A stretch of 64,000 nt of DNA. Source: Pohlia nutans. Taxonomy: Eukaryota; Streptophyta; Bryopsida; Bryales; Mniaceae. Location: assembly GCA_022496805.1 (NCBI GenBank), contig CM040093.1:9200213-9264212 (forward strand), in the 5' to 3' direction. Both the position numbers and the translations under genes were made by a program. Each line of letters starts with the position of its first letter. Positions within the stretch are counted from its first letter, which is position 1. A model generated the notes under the pieces. The model was not told the DNA's origin, did not search any database, and saw nothing but the letters and a program-made list of their open reading frames with translations. Positions 10,179 to 22,789 of the stretch are shown one piece after another.

Positions 10179-10766
10179 TTAACCCCTAAACGTCAGAGCG
10201 TCCAGAAAGTGGACGACTAACAGATTCAAACCTTTCTCACGTTCTCATCAATGCTTGGATGAAACTCATCCAATTTTTTGGAGACTCTTCACCAAGTTGT
10301 TGTCCTATCTAACGGTTGGATTTAGTCATACTTGATTACATATTTTTCTAAAATTACAAATCTAGAAGTATGTCAAGTTGTTGACCAAGCCAAAATTGCG
10401 TTGACTGTAGTTCAAAAGTGGCCTTGCAAAAATGAGGTCATAGATTTAAGAAACACAAAAATTTCAAAAAATCACCATGTTTAAGAGTGTCTCATTTCAA
10501 ATTCATTCCAACAAATTTTACTCAAAAAATATTAATATTTTGTTTGTAATCGAATTTAGAAGGAATTTCTAATTTTAACTTTCAAATTTTATAATTAAAT
10601 ATTGGTGATAGTGTTGGTGAATCAAACCGTACGGATGGAATCTAAAATTCAAAATCTAGAACTTTCATTTGTATATCAATTCCAAAATATTCTTCTAAAT
10701 AGTAGTTTATAGTGATTTTTCTCAAATTGTTGATTCCAGGGACACCCTGGTACGTTTAGGGGTTAA
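10179..10766 (+). mobile_element. TTAA-flanked MITE, piggyBac-like (type A)
   Basis: TTAA (10179-10182) then CCCCTAAACGTCAG; the right end GTACGTTTAGGGG then TTAA (10763-10766). The terminal match is CCCCTAAACGT on both ends, the best preserved in this family. The 588-bp body is homologous to 3704-4288. Confidence 0.85.
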
Positions 10767-11734
10767 TATGTTTTTCTGATTTTTTTTTTACAGTTTGAAA
10801 ATTTTCGTTCCGCATAAGACTTTTTAACACTTATGGGTGTAACAAATATTGAGGAATATACAAGAATCATGCGTGTCACAACATCCTACACAAGTGGGTC
10901 ATACATACCTACGATGGGTTATATGTTACCTAGGGTAGTTGAAATCAAGACCACTCTTAGATTTTACATACTCTAGAGTAAGGATAGCTGAAATCTAGGC
11001 GTGGTTGAGATTCAAGCTATTTACCCAGCCCATCATTGATGGATATACATTGATGAGTACTGCCTGAATAATCTCGTCGTGGTGCAAGCTCTGTTACGGA
11101 TCCGTCCATGTCAAACATTCGTCGGCGGCAAGTCAGAGCAAATTTGACGTCGGTCCTTCGATGCCTCCGTCAGATCACCATCTTCTATTTGAAAATTGAA
11201 ATGCCTAATTTTATTTTTTCAATTTTTTTAAAGATTAAATGTATTATCAAGTGATCGGTGACTCGGTGGGTTGAAACTTCCGTCCACTGCATTCAAGAAT
11301 AGTAAAAACCACACTCCCATAGCATCGTTAGTTCGTTACTAGGGTGGTTCACACGTCCTGCTGGCAGGCAGGAGAAACCCGAAAGTGCCTACTGCAGGTG
11401 CAGCTTTTCGTTCCCACATAAGGTAAATATACCTTAAAGCGTTCACCTTACCAAATGAGCCTATTTACACACATAAATCAGAAAATATTTTCAGTGGGTC
11501 TTATTAGGAAGTTCAAGAGGATTCCAACGCACTTTAGCATGCATTATTTGGACACTCTATGAATAAGTTATGAATTTCCAAAGTGCTGACTATAGGTTGA
11601 CCTTAAAGCGACCCTAAACTCTGATGTTCAGATTGTGCACATTCTCATCAATAGTAGGGTGTCAGAATCTACTTATTATGAAAAATGGAGCTAGGAACGC
11701 TTTAAAGAAATGGTCGCTTTTAGATATAGTTACC
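10767..11734. other. No gene recognised
   Basis: Mixed-composition intergenic DNA. A 12-bp inverted motif (TTAAAGCGTTC near 11436 and GAACGCTTTAAAG near 11695) may mark another decayed element, but no target duplication is seen. Confidence 0.4.
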
Positions 11735-11737
11735 TTA

Positions 11738-12226
11738 GAGCATGCCCAGTAGTGAGAGGGAAACCCTCACCCCAACGTCATTTGATTTGGGATTCAATGA
11801 GAATTGGAGGGGGTGGCCAACATGCTACCCCAACAACAAGCTTATTTTCTCGAACCAAAGATATTGGCAAATGTTGAAAAACCCCCAAAAAAGAGTGCAT
11901 GTGTAAGATCCAGTGCATGAGGGAGTATAATAACAAGTTACTGTAGTTAGCTAATTATTGCAACACCATGTGTCACATGCTCATTCCGTGCTAGTCCCTC
12001 CCCATGCTGTGATTGTCCCCTTGTTTGGTTGGTTCCCATGCTTAGCAACAAAAAATCAAAGCCACCAAGAGAGGAGTATATGGCGTCCTGAACTCAAATA
12101 AAAGCCACCACCAAGCTATCTTAGTGTTTGGCGGATGCTTTCCTATTGCTGCTGGGGTCATGTTTACCCCAAACCTCTGTTAAATTGGTGTTTGACTAGT
12201 ACTTTTTTCTGCTACTGGGCATGCTC
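11738..12226. mobile_element. Tourist-type (PIF/Harbinger) MITE
   Basis: GAGCATGCCCAGTAG begins the element, and CTACTGGGCATGCTC, its exact 15-bp inverse, ends it. TTA flanks both sides (11735-11737, 12227-12229), the 3-bp PIF/Harbinger target duplication. 489 bp, no open frame. Its ends differ from those of the Harbinger element at 58406, so that transposase is not obviously its source. Confidence 0.85.
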
Positions 12227-12229
12227 TTA

Positions 12230-13503
12230 CAACATCAGGCATGTAAAAGCTCCCCTTACCCTTGTAGGATCCCCAACATACAACCCTACAATATAATAGG
12301 TCTCCTGCCTACAAAAGTTGGCATTTTGCCAAGTTAAACCGGTTGTCAAGTTCCCTGCTGCTGCAAGAGTTGACTGTTCTCTAAGGCCGTGTTTCATACT
12401 ATTCTCGGCACTTCCTGCGCCTACCAACAGGAAGTATGAACCAGCCCACTGTAGTTGAGGCCTTGAGGGTCCATGCCAGCTAGCTTACCTGCTTCTTGTG
12501 AAGTTCCAAGAACTATTCTTTCAGTAGTAAAGTGGTCCTTTACTATGAAACAGATACAAATACAACAAGACGCCCAGAGCAAGGAGGTGGAAGTTCTTTT
12601 CATTTGCCTGCACCTGCACCGCTCTGTTGTATACTTAAGCGTTTGCCATTCTTTCTCTTGTAACTCAGGAGGACGACCCGAGAGCGATTGTTACGTGCTG
12701 CTGTTGATTATCTCGCTTATCCAGTTCGTCTCTACGCTCTGCCCATACAGCTAGTACTTTTGATTACTTTTGCAAGTTATTCGGCCGTTGATTGCGATAG
12801 ACGCATGAGTGCAGATTGTTCAAGCCTTTTAGGAATGTTTGCCTCGGATCGATTTAGCGACGGGGATTCAAACTGTCGGGGAGAATTCGTTTAACTGTCA
12901 GTCGGTATTTTTGAAACAGTCGGTAGAAAGATACATGTCCCTGGAGCGGTTTCGAGGCTTCTAAATCGGTCAATTTTCAAAAGAAACACATCAGTTCTAG
13001 TCCTACATTTGCTTGAGTCAAAAGTTGCAGTAAGTACATTCTGTCGGTACCACTCGGTTTTAGGGTTATGTTGGGGAGAATCGATGTAACCGGTGGAACG
13101 GATATATCTCAGAGAATTGTGGGGTTATGACATATTCCAACGGTTTGTTGGGGATTCTTTTGTTTTTTTTTCCAGAACGTTGTAGTTAGTTCAAGTTTGT
13201 CGGTTCCACTTTGCGTATGGAGGGTTATGAGATTATCAACCGCATCTTTAATTAGTGATGATTTCAGAGAGTACTATACTGATCAGATATTTATATTTCA
13301 AACGATCTGCTCGTTTGCTGTTTTTGCAGAAAGTGTATCGATCCTTAGTCTCTTACCGACAGTTTCAATGTCTGGTTGTTATTGTTGTGCTCTGAGTGAC
13401 CATGACAAGAATCTGTATGTATGCAGGTAACGCAGCTTGGAAATCGTGCGACAACAAGGAAAACCCCAAATTGAGGTTTTCAGGATTTTTTGAGAAGCGA
13501 GAC
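12230..13503 (+). other. Probable promoter, 5' UTR and first intron of the 13.5-17.5 kb gene
   Basis: No transposon is evident and base composition is closer to genic. A plausible acceptor (TATGTATGCAG) at 13426 would start the exon that holds the start codon at 13504. A stretch near 12675-12750 reads open (RERLLRAAVDYLAYPVRLYA) and might be an upstream exon. None of this can be fixed without transcripts. Confidence 0.3.
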
Positions 13504-16500
13504 ATGAATATCAGCACCGCTGCACTCGGAGGCAGCAATACTGCCCGCCCGGCACCAGCAGCGGGGAAACATCAGAGTCTGCAAAAATGGAAGGTGAGAT
13601 CACAACACCATTCTAACCTCTTTTCTTTATAATTATGTGAAAAATGCTGGCCGTTTCATTTCTAATGCCTGTTTGACAAAGAACTTCCATAGTAGAGTCT
13701 AGCTTGAGCTGCCGGCCAGGAGGGAATGTTGGATCTACGATCCACGGTGCCTCGCTCATCAGAGTACCGGATATATGACGAACTAAGGATATAGATTATA
13801 AGTTCATCCGAATTTTTATAAGATTTCTATTTCAGATGCATAAGTACTCTGTTCGCTCAATATTTTCGTGAAGATGTGCATGCGCTGTTCGTGTATCAAT
13901 GCAGTCACCATGGAGGAACGAGGTTGAGGTGCATTCCCACCAAGGGATATCTTAACCTTTGAGAGGGATAGAATAAACCTCACTAGGAGGAAGTAACAGG
14001 AAGGTGATTTTGACCCCTCCATCTTAATGGGGTTCTTTTATCCCTCTGACAGTTAAAATATTCCTCCTTGGTACTGACCCTCCCTCATAGTGTAGCAGCG
14101 AGAGTTACTAGAAAACGAAAGGAAATGCTGTTTTAACTTTTAACCCTTAGCTTTCCTGATTCCCACATGACATGGATTCCCTGATTTCCACACCCAAAAT
14201 CTCTTTTAAACTTCATTTTAAGCATGATTCTCTTTTTAATTACTTTGGTTCTATTCTAAAGAAGTATAGATCATGCCTTAAATATGTTCGTTTTGGCATT
14301 TAGAAACCCCATTTGATTCAACAGAGTAGAAGTTATGAGCAAGATTCTCCAAAAAAAAGAGGTAAGACTGTGGGACTTAGTATGTCCTTGAAAGGTTAAA
14401 CGTCACAACTGGCTTTTGAATGTATTTTGGAAATATGTGACCTTTAAGGGTTAAGAACAGATTCTAAAAATACAAAATCAAACAAATCGCAGTCAGAAAC
14501 GGAATTAAAAAATCTGGAATGAAACAGCAGATTCCGTTTCCCGGTAACTCTGGTCCAAGCAGATTTTAAGGTAGGTACTCGACTTGATTCCCCAACCTAT
14601 TTGGCATAGTTGCGTTGACTGTTGCGTTGACTTTTGACACTCTTGGTTAACTTCACATGCAGCATCAAGTGAAGATTATGACGACTCGCATCACCGTAAT
14701 TCGTCGATTTGGAAAGAAGTACTCCACGAAGAACCTTCAGTGCAGTATAGCACCCGGGTTGACGGCTGGATCATCGCAGATAATCTCGCAAGTACAGGTA
14801 AGGTTCTCCCTTTCTGATCAGTACATTAAACCGGTCAACCGGTATAATTAAGTCACACATTCAGATGTTACGAACTTTGTGAATTTAAGAGGTCTGAGCA
14901 TATGTCAAGTGATTAACATTTTGCGAATTTCATTTTTGCAGGAACTGATTGAGAAAAGCAACTCTTCTGAGGGTTCAGCCAAGAAAAACCAGCCAGCAGG
15001 GAGGCGCTTCTCAAAAGTCAGCAGTGAGTGGCAGTCTAACACGATAATTAACACATTGAAACAAGAGTTTGGTATGCAGATTGTTTAGTTTTGAAACCTC
15101 AAGACTGATAAACTCTGGCATTCATTTTATCATCTTCATCATGCTAGTGCTAGTTTCTTTTCTGATACTTGAGGAGCTGCTGCACTTTTCTGGTACTAGG
15201 TTCAGTACCTACTTCAGGAGCTCAATTCAGTCCACAGAGAAGTCCCTCTCAAGATGAGCCCCATCAAAAGGTTAAGAGAAACCCGATCTTGGAGACGAAG
15301 AATGGCGAGGTGAGTTTATGGTAATAAGGTGGTGCTAGCTGTATGATCGACGCTGTGGGATCATGTCTCGTTCTATAATCCAAGTGAGTCTAGCACATTG
15401 TATAATCTGAAAATCACGATTATGCATGAAATGAATTGATGCTTCAAACTAACATAGTTTCTGAACTGTGTACTGTTCACAGGGATTTTTCACAGACCAT
15501 CGTGCCTTGGCCCCGGCTTGGCAAATCCTGCTGGTCCTGTTCGGCTTCCCGGTACGAAAGTGCTGTTGATCAGCACAACATGCTCTTGGTTCTTTAATTA
15601 CCTAGAATATGTTGCAAGGTATACCTTATGTGGTGTTGTCTGGACTATGATATGGTCTTCAATTAATGATGTGGATATTATTAATATGCTTGCAATGTGC
15701 AGATTCTTAAGGAAGCTGATCTTCTTGATGTATCCACTGCTGGGCTGCTCGTTATAGCAACTGTGATTGTCCTTCCTCCAGGAATGGAAGGCAAGTCCCT
15801 TGTCTATTTACATAACCTCAATGGAGCCCATTTCCTTCGAGGTGGCAACGGATATGGACTCGAGCATGGTTATATCTCATTGATTTTCCTGTCTTTATAG
15901 AGTGATCTTTTATTGAAGATGATTTAAGAAGATCCAACCATTGAGGTTATGTCTAGTCACGTGAATATACAACCTCACTTATGGAAATAATATGCCACTC
16001 CTGTGGTTCAACATGTTATTTCTCATAACGAGGCTCTACTTCCATGTTACTTAAAGGCATTTCAATATGAATACGTTCTAGGTTTTAGATCTATGGTATC
16101 TGCACATGACTATTGCTTTAAGTACATAAATTCTTTTATTATAAGAGATGTCATATAATTGACCAGAGTTTCTCAGCGCAGACAGTTATATTCATTTCTC
16201 TTGCACTAACCATCACTTCGTAATCTGACCTTCAGGAACTACGACTACCAATGATCGCATTATGCGGGTGAACTTTCGTACAGTACAGCTGGTTAGTTCT
16301 CTTTTTTCATCAGACAGGGAAAGTTCTCTTTGGCAAATATATAGCCTGGCAGGCGAGCTAGCTGGCAGGAGTGTCAAATATTTTAGCCTGAATCTAAACG
16401 TAGATTTCATATATGTGTCTTAATTAGTTCACGGTTCTAAGTTTCAAGGTTTAATTCTGCTTTTCAAGGATCTCAAGCATTGACAATGTTTATGCTCCAC

Positions 16501-17508
16501 CATCATTCATAACATTCTTGAATTGCCTTACCTTGGTCCTTTCTCTATAGTACCATCCTGACACAGCTTTCTGTTCAATTCGTTGGCAGGTTCTCTTGCT
16601 CTCCTTTAGTTTCATGATAAAAGGTGTCCACGCTCAGGGCGACAGTGAGGACGGGTGGGTACTGTATACTGGCCTGTAGAAGTCCTCTAGTTTCATATCA
16701 AGCTGTTCATGCTCACGTTGAACAATTTCTAATTTGTTGCTTGTAAAAAAATCTTACTAGCTGCTGATCAATACGTACTTTCCTGAAATGTCGATGGCCA
16801 AAACTCAAGAGTTTCTCGTGTTCTTTAAATTATTCTTCACTAAAGAGTATTCTATCACCTTATATTAGATTGTGTGTCAGATACACTAACATTTCTGTAC
16901 GATATTGCAGCGAGCCGGAACATCCAAACCAACTCGACAAGCTGCCTTATAATGTAAAGGTAACATTCTGTCATTTAATTGGTGAATTTGATAAATAATT
17001 CTCTCACGCTCAGGTAGTTTGTGATTGTTGGCAGCAGATCATTCAAGTGGTGCTTATGTTTTCTCTTCTAAACTCTTCTCTCTGCATTCCACAGGCAGCT
17101 GCAGGGACATTTTTGGCTGGTTTAATGATGATTGTAGCAGTAGTAGTTGCTGGAAACATCAATCGACGCCGTTTAGTCACAGGAACCCAAGCCACTGTCT
17201 CAGCTGACCCTACAGTTTCAGTGCCTGCCGCAGCTTCCAATGCATTGCCGCCACTTGCCGGAGCTCTTCCTGCAGTTCCAGCTTTGGCTGCGGCTAACCC
17301 AGCAGCAATGGTTCCGGTGCCTGCCGCAGCTCACCTTGCATTGCCGCCACTTGCCGGAGCTCTTCCTGTAGTTCCACCTTTGGCTGTGGCTCCAGCAGCA
17401 ATTGTTCCGGTGCCTGCCGCAGCTCCCCTTGCAGCCCCTCCGGCAGCCCCGGCAGGTCAAGGTGATAACATGCACTACTCATGTTTAAGGTCTCACTTTT
17501 TGAACTAA
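13504..17508 (+). CDS. Unrecognised multi-exon membrane protein with Ala/Pro-rich tail
   Basis: Ten coding exons join in phase: 13504-13593, 14663-14797, 14942-15071, 15200-15309, 15483-15551, 15703-15790, 16236-16291, 16590-16654, 16911-16959, 17095-17508. All introns are GT-AG except 15791-16235, a canonical GC-AG (AAG|GCAAGT). The model gives about 401 residues: a hydrophilic basic N-terminus (1-155), four hydrophobic segments (about 167-180, 187-203, 222-240, 265-284) with a PPGMEG turn between the second and third, an acidic loop (DSEDGEPEH), NRRR after the fourth, then three copies of a VPVPAAA..ALPPLAGALP-like repeat. The spacing of hydrophobic pairs around PPG recalls the PGG domain, but I do not recognise the family. 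The start is uncertain (13402 is an alternative). Exons 1-2 are less certain than 3-10. Confidence 0.6.
14140..14454. mobile_element. Short TTAA-flanked MITE in an intron
   Basis: TTAA (14140-14143) then CCCTTAGCTTTCC; the right end GACCTTTAAGGG then TTAA (14451-14454). 315 bp, non-coding. It lies wholly inside the first intron (13594-14662) of the membrane-protein gene. Confidence 0.6.
17215..17460 (+). repeat. Coding tandem repeat, ~93-bp unit, Ala/Pro-rich
   Basis: Three successive units, near 17215, 17308 and 17404, each start GTTYCRGTGCCTGCCGCAGC; the third is shortened. They keep the reading frame of the last exon of the membrane-protein gene, so selection on the protein or in-frame duplication is likely. 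Confidence 0.8.
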
Positions 17509-19122
17509 TCTGAATGAAACTTGACATGAACCTAATTATGTTGTTTTTCAAAAAAATCACAATATCTTATTTTGAAGATCCATACCATATAAATGATAAA
17601 CAACTAGCATAAGAACCAAGAGGAGTATTTCAAATAATCACAATATCTTATTTTGAAAATTCACACTGTACAAATGATAGTCAACTAGCACGAGCACCAA
17701 GAGAAATTTGGATGGATGAAAAAATATACAGGATGTAGTGAAGAGAAAGGTTGCAATCCGTTCGTCGTTCATTATATGAACGCATGCATAGTTACGTTAT
17801 CATAATGGTCAAAATTTTATATGTTTTTGTTAGTAAATCAAAAGAGGTTCTAATGTACTAAATAATGCATTATTTGGCTATTGTATGCTAAAGTTATAAA
17901 AATTCAAAGTTATATTGATAGATGACCTAAGACCATCATAAATTCTTATGCTTAGATGTACATCCTCAAACCATATGTTCTCATCATACAAGATTTTCTC
18001 AATTAGGTACCTCTCAGTACTTGACCTAGTGATGTGAATGTTAATTGAAATTATATGCAAGATTGGAAATTGAGAGCAATCAAAAAGGTTTGTAAATGGG
18101 GGGGCTTCTGCTTGTTCTGAATTATGCTTCATATATTACTTATGCGATGTGTTTGAGAATGTTACTACGGAATTTGGTGCTGACTTGCCTGTGGTGGATA
18201 TCTGCAGGCCGTTTTGATATCATGGGCGGTCTGTTGGACAATCTTGATGCCCAATTTCTTGTAATTTATAACCCACTTTAGGAGACCCAAGATGGATGTA
18301 ACCTCTCTTGACTAAATCATTATCAACAAGTGGCTAGTCGCATAGTCTCTACCTTAATATTTACCTCAGATTTATTTTTACGGCTTGTTTTTACTGTCCA
18401 GCTGTGAAAACGAAATGTTTTTGTAGTCTCTGCCCTTGTGGGGACAAATCTCTAAGCTAAGATAGTGCGCAGGGAGGATGGAGGTTATGACTCTGAACCT
18501 TCCTTTTTTCTCCGTCCAATGCATCATGTGGTAATGAAAGCAACAAAAGGGTTTACATTCTGATCATGTGGAGTGTCTAAAAATGGTCAAGAAACCAGTA
18601 TCTCTTGATTTGGCGGGATGCATGTGAATTTACAATTTTGAGGAATGGTTCCTGTGGCAATTCTTTTGGAATGGAATTGGGGAAGGGAACAAAACAAGGT
18701 CCCCTCTACCTTACATTCTCAATCAAGAATTTGAAGTGATGTTGAGCTTCAGAAATTTCCTCAAAAATCCGAATATTAATCTGAATTACATGGGTGAGAT
18801 TCAGGGGTTTTTTCCTGGCCAACTAGTGCCAATTATTCAGTTAAGGTGAGTGGGCCATAAACCAACACTTTAAGCCTGTTTATAATAATTTGAAGTGTAA
18901 TGTGATAGTTTGAATGGATTAGGAATTTAATTCTAAATCTAATCCAAGCCGAATCATAATTTTTGGAGTTATATTGAAAAGTTATGAATTTTCAAAGTCT
19001 AAGGTCTAGGTTGCCTACTTGTGGTAGCAGACTTGGGTTGAAATTGATAGCGAATATACCTTGAAGGATCATTAAGTGACTTAAAATAAACATAGTTCCT
19101 ACAAATGAGGTGACCTCTATAC
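17509..19122. other. 3' flank, no gene recognised
   Basis: AT-rich. A short direct duplication (TCACAATATCTTATTTTGAA near 17557 and again near 17638) is the only structure seen. Confidence 0.5.
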
Positions 19123-19169
19123 TTTGAGTCCTGGCTTCAAAAAGGATTGGACTTGTGCATGCTCACATG

Positions 19170-21720
19170 TGATTAGCTCAAGAAGTTCAACGAGAAGCAT
19201 CTGGAGTCGGATGGGTGGTATCTCGACTGTAGCAGGAACTTCACTCCCTCGACCGAGCTTGCGGAACGAGTTGCCATCGACAGGGGATAGACTCCACTGG
19301 ACTTCAAGAGAATCGCTATGCATCTCAGCCACCGAAAGAGGAGAGAAAGCGACCCACCAAGGCAAAGAGAAAAAGTTGAGAAGGAGAAGCTCCAGGAGAA
19401 GGCGGAGACGAACGCATTGGCAGAAAAAAAGAATACCGAGGCCGTTTGTAGGGTACAGTCCACTAGAATTCTTGTCCCTGTGCACTCTTTTGAGGAATTT
19501 GAGAATTCGAAAAATCCATTTCAGAGAGAAAAATATTTTTGTGAAATTAAAAATGGTAGGACAGACCATACCGATAAAAAAGAAAAAAAATTGATAGAAA
19601 ATTAAATATCCAGCATTATATTTTAATGGAAGATGAAACAAAGGGTAAACTAGTGCATTGTCACAGTGCATAATATGCACTCTAAATTCTAAACGAGAAG
19701 GAGAACAAATTATTGTGGATGGACCTTTGAGCTATGAATTTTTCATGTGTTTAAATATGTGAAGAAAAATAACTTTTAATTTTTTCAAATTTTTTGGAAT
19801 CTGATTAAAGCTTCAAAATTTAAAATGTGTTATTTTTGGGAGGAATTAATTGTTTCTCTATGTTAAAAACTTTTTTGATGGATTAATTTTTTTAATGTAC
19901 TTGAGAATGAAATTTTGAAGGTTGGCTTATTTTAGATTTTTTAATATAGAATCAAAACAAGAGCTATATTTACATTCAAAGTTTGATCATAAATTGGTAA
20001 AATTGTTATTATATTGAGAGTTTTGATATTCAAAATCTTCAACACAAAATCATTTTGACATTCTAAAATTTTATTTTTTGGATAATATGCACATAAATCT
20101 AGAAGTTGGTTCACTCATTTTTCATTTAATCATTGCTACATAATTTTCAAATTGGTTTGAAAGTTAGCTTTTTAAACAAAATGCTCAAAGTGCACAAATG
20201 TACACCAAAATGTAGTTAGTTCACCAAGAGCAACTATACAAACGCCCCCGAGAGAGAGTCGGCGGCCGTAGAAGAGTCGGACGATGACAATGGTAATATA
20301 GCACCGCCATCACAGCATGCCCTTGAGCACCGCGCCACTCCCCATGCACTAGATTCGTCCATCTCAAATGTCTATCATGCAACGGCATAGCAGGTGCGAA
20401 AGAAGAAACGTGCACAATTCCCTACTGCGAGCTCTTTGTTCTTTGATCAGCAGTCTTCTCTCGTTGAACTCGATGACGCGCAATGAACTCAAGGATATGA
20501 TCCCGGGTGGTTGAGACTCCATGATACCATTGTTAAAGTGAATTTATTCTTCTCGCAATTCGTTTGATTCACTATCTCACATCTTACTGAAGGAATCCAT
20601 TCTCACATTGCAACGGTATTCTTTGCAGGCTCTAGTTGGTCGCCAATGATCTATGCCATCCGAGCATTGCTTGAAGTACAAACACATCGTTATTGACTTA
20701 ATAATTGCAAATATCCTAGAGAATCTATTTGTGCCAAACATCTCTACTTCTGTTCTTGAATGGAACAAATAACTCGAGAACTATATGGAGTATGACTTCA
20801 AGATGGCCGACTCACATCTTCTAAATGATAGTGCTCTCATCCTCATCCATTGTGACAATTGTGAGTTGACGAAGGAAGTGGATGAGGCAACTCTTCAGTA
20901 CAATATAAGGTTGTTCAAAGATTAGTGGGAGATCAATGAAAACCACCTCCCACTACCCCGTGTCCCATGATCCATCTTTGATGGTAATAACGAAACCAAC
21001 TATGTGCATTCTTTCTATAAACTATGTACTGTACTGTACATTCTCTCCTTGAACTTTGTACACTCTTCGACTTCAATCATTGCCATAGTTCCAATCTAAT
21101 AAAACTCATCCGTTCTTGCAGTTTGTTTGATTTTGGATCCAACTCTTTGTGCGTAGGAAGATTGCATCTAAGTTCTCCTTCACCAAGAACCAGAATGCAA
21201 ACTACATCAAAGACCATGTTGAGAAGAACGACGTACTTTTCAACGTCACTGACGAGGACATGACCTTGAGCAAGGGCGTCCTATGGAGAGGTGCTCGTGA
21301 GAAGAACGAGCCATTTTGTCATCTGCTCATTTAGCAATTCTGCAAGCCAGGGGATGTTGTACTTGATTGCAAAGCAGCTACAGGTATTGTCAATTGAATC
21401 ATGGTTCTATGTGTGGCAATTGATTTTATATCATTTGGATCTAAATTATACTCCGTCATCAGGTACATCCATCAAAACAAATTTGATTCTTAGCCGTCAC
21501 ATCCTAGCGTTGCCGTATTGGAGGATGATTGAGAGATTTTTAATGTGCTCATTGCTCCCTAGGAACCTACAACAGCCTTGCATTCTACTGCCAAGGTTGG
21601 TGGGGTATTGTGTTGCAGAGTCAGAGCCAGCACCCCACCACCGAATTCAGTTCCTATTAAGAAGCCCAAGAAGTAGAGACTCAGAGCCACCTGTGTGCAA
21701 GTTGTAATACTCCAATTCTG
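19170..21720 (+). pseudogene. Decayed gene with a methyltransferase-like motif
   Basis: Protein-like stretches in shifting frames are broken by stops: FNEKHLESDGWYLDCSRNFT (from about 19177), then KRRESDPPRQREKVEKEK (about 19333), then FTKNQNANYIKDHVEKNDV (about 21176). An in-frame TAG at 21332 precedes QFCKPGDVVLDCKAATG. A GT donor at 21384 and AG acceptor at 21472 rejoin in phase to give ATGTSIKTNLILSRHILAL. A further frame then reads EIFNVLIAP. The order PGDVVLD..(A)TG, then a helix ending RH, then F-N-V-L-I-A-P, recalls motif I and after of N6/N4-type DNA methyltransferases, although the usual FxGxG is degraded to KAATG. It is not functional. It may have been carried by a transposon. Confidence 0.4.
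19560..20220 (+). repeat. Dispersed repeat, inverted partner at 32400-32990
   Basis: The two segments share blocks in opposite orientation: GCATTGTCACAGTGCATAAT here against GTGCATCTTATGCACTGTGA there; GGAAGATGAAACAAAGGGTA here against TACCCTTCGTTTCATCCTCC there; and the tract around AATTAATTGTTTCTCTATG. Homology continues upstream to about 19455 (CCACTAGAATTC..GTCCCT). The type is unknown. It interrupts the decayed gene 19170-21720. Confidence 0.5.
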
Positions 21721-22789
21721 TTATGATTTTGTTCATACACTATTATTGATAGTGGATCTCATTTCTAAATCGTTAACTGATTCTAACATAATCATCTATG
21801 TGCGCATTGACATGAGCAGAGTGCTTAGAAGAATGCCACATTATCCACGATGCTACAGTCCGCCTTCTACTTTCACCCTCCCCGAGTATGTAGCATGGAT
21901 TGCTAAGGCGTATACCTTACTCTCTGTTAGTCCTTATCATCAGAAGCGTCTCATCAGGGTGAGGAATATGAGGCAATTGAATCAACTTCCACTAGCAATG
22001 GTAGCTCGGGCAATAGATATTGAGTTCTATTATCTACGGATTCTGATGATCGGTAATTATGAAGTGCTATTAATTATATAATGATGAATTCAAACATTAT
22101 AATTGGTGGATGTGCATAGTGAGATTCCTAAGGTTGCTATGGGCCTATGGTTTTATCAAGTGTCCTCTTTTTGGATGAATAGCAAAATTGAACTTACAAT
22201 GAATAGGTAGCAAGAGTCCGCCCCCCTCCACCCACATCGTAACGAGCGCACAAATTTTGCGTGGTAGATGCTACTGACGCTTGCCCCACACATCCTTAGT
22301 ACCAAGGACCCGTAATTGGTTCCCCCAACTTCAATTTTCAATATACACGGGATTGTCTGCTTGTCTACACCACCGACTGTCTGCGTAAAAAGTGCGTGTC
22401 GTGTGCGGGACGTGGGGTGGTGCTCGCGTCCATTACATCCTCAGAGCCGAGAACCTACGAACTATTTTGTCCACAATATAATATCCAAATTGGATTTAAA
22501 TAAATTATGGGATTGCAGGCCTACTAAATCCTCCGACTGCCAACGTGGTAAGTACGTGATATGAACGTGAGTTGGGTCGGTGATACACATCCATACGTCC
22601 TTAGGGTTGAGGAAGCTTTATGGGGTTTGTCCACTAGAGACAGACTATATTGGATTCAAATATAATATGGAGGTATTGGCAGGGCCACGTCACTGACTGC
22701 CATTGTGGCGAGTGCGTGATGTGAGTGCGAGTTGGGCGGTGGCGCGCGCCTGTACGTCCTCAGGGTTGAGGATACTTCATGGAGTCTAC

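Noticed and set aside
11433..11708. Possible MITE with TTAAAGCGTTC inverted ends
   Set aside because: Only about 12 bp of inverted match and no target duplication.
14663..14797. Alternative acidic reading of the second exon of the membrane gene (SSEDYDDSHHRNSSIWKEVL)
   Set aside because: It looks protein-like, but its phase meets a stop at once in the next exon, whereas the chosen frame is open through all later exons. It remains a caution for exons 1-2.
17218..17560. Cys/Arg-rich and Leu-rich minus-strand frames
   Set aside because: Shadows of the GC-rich Ala/Pro repeat in the last exon of the plus-strand membrane gene.
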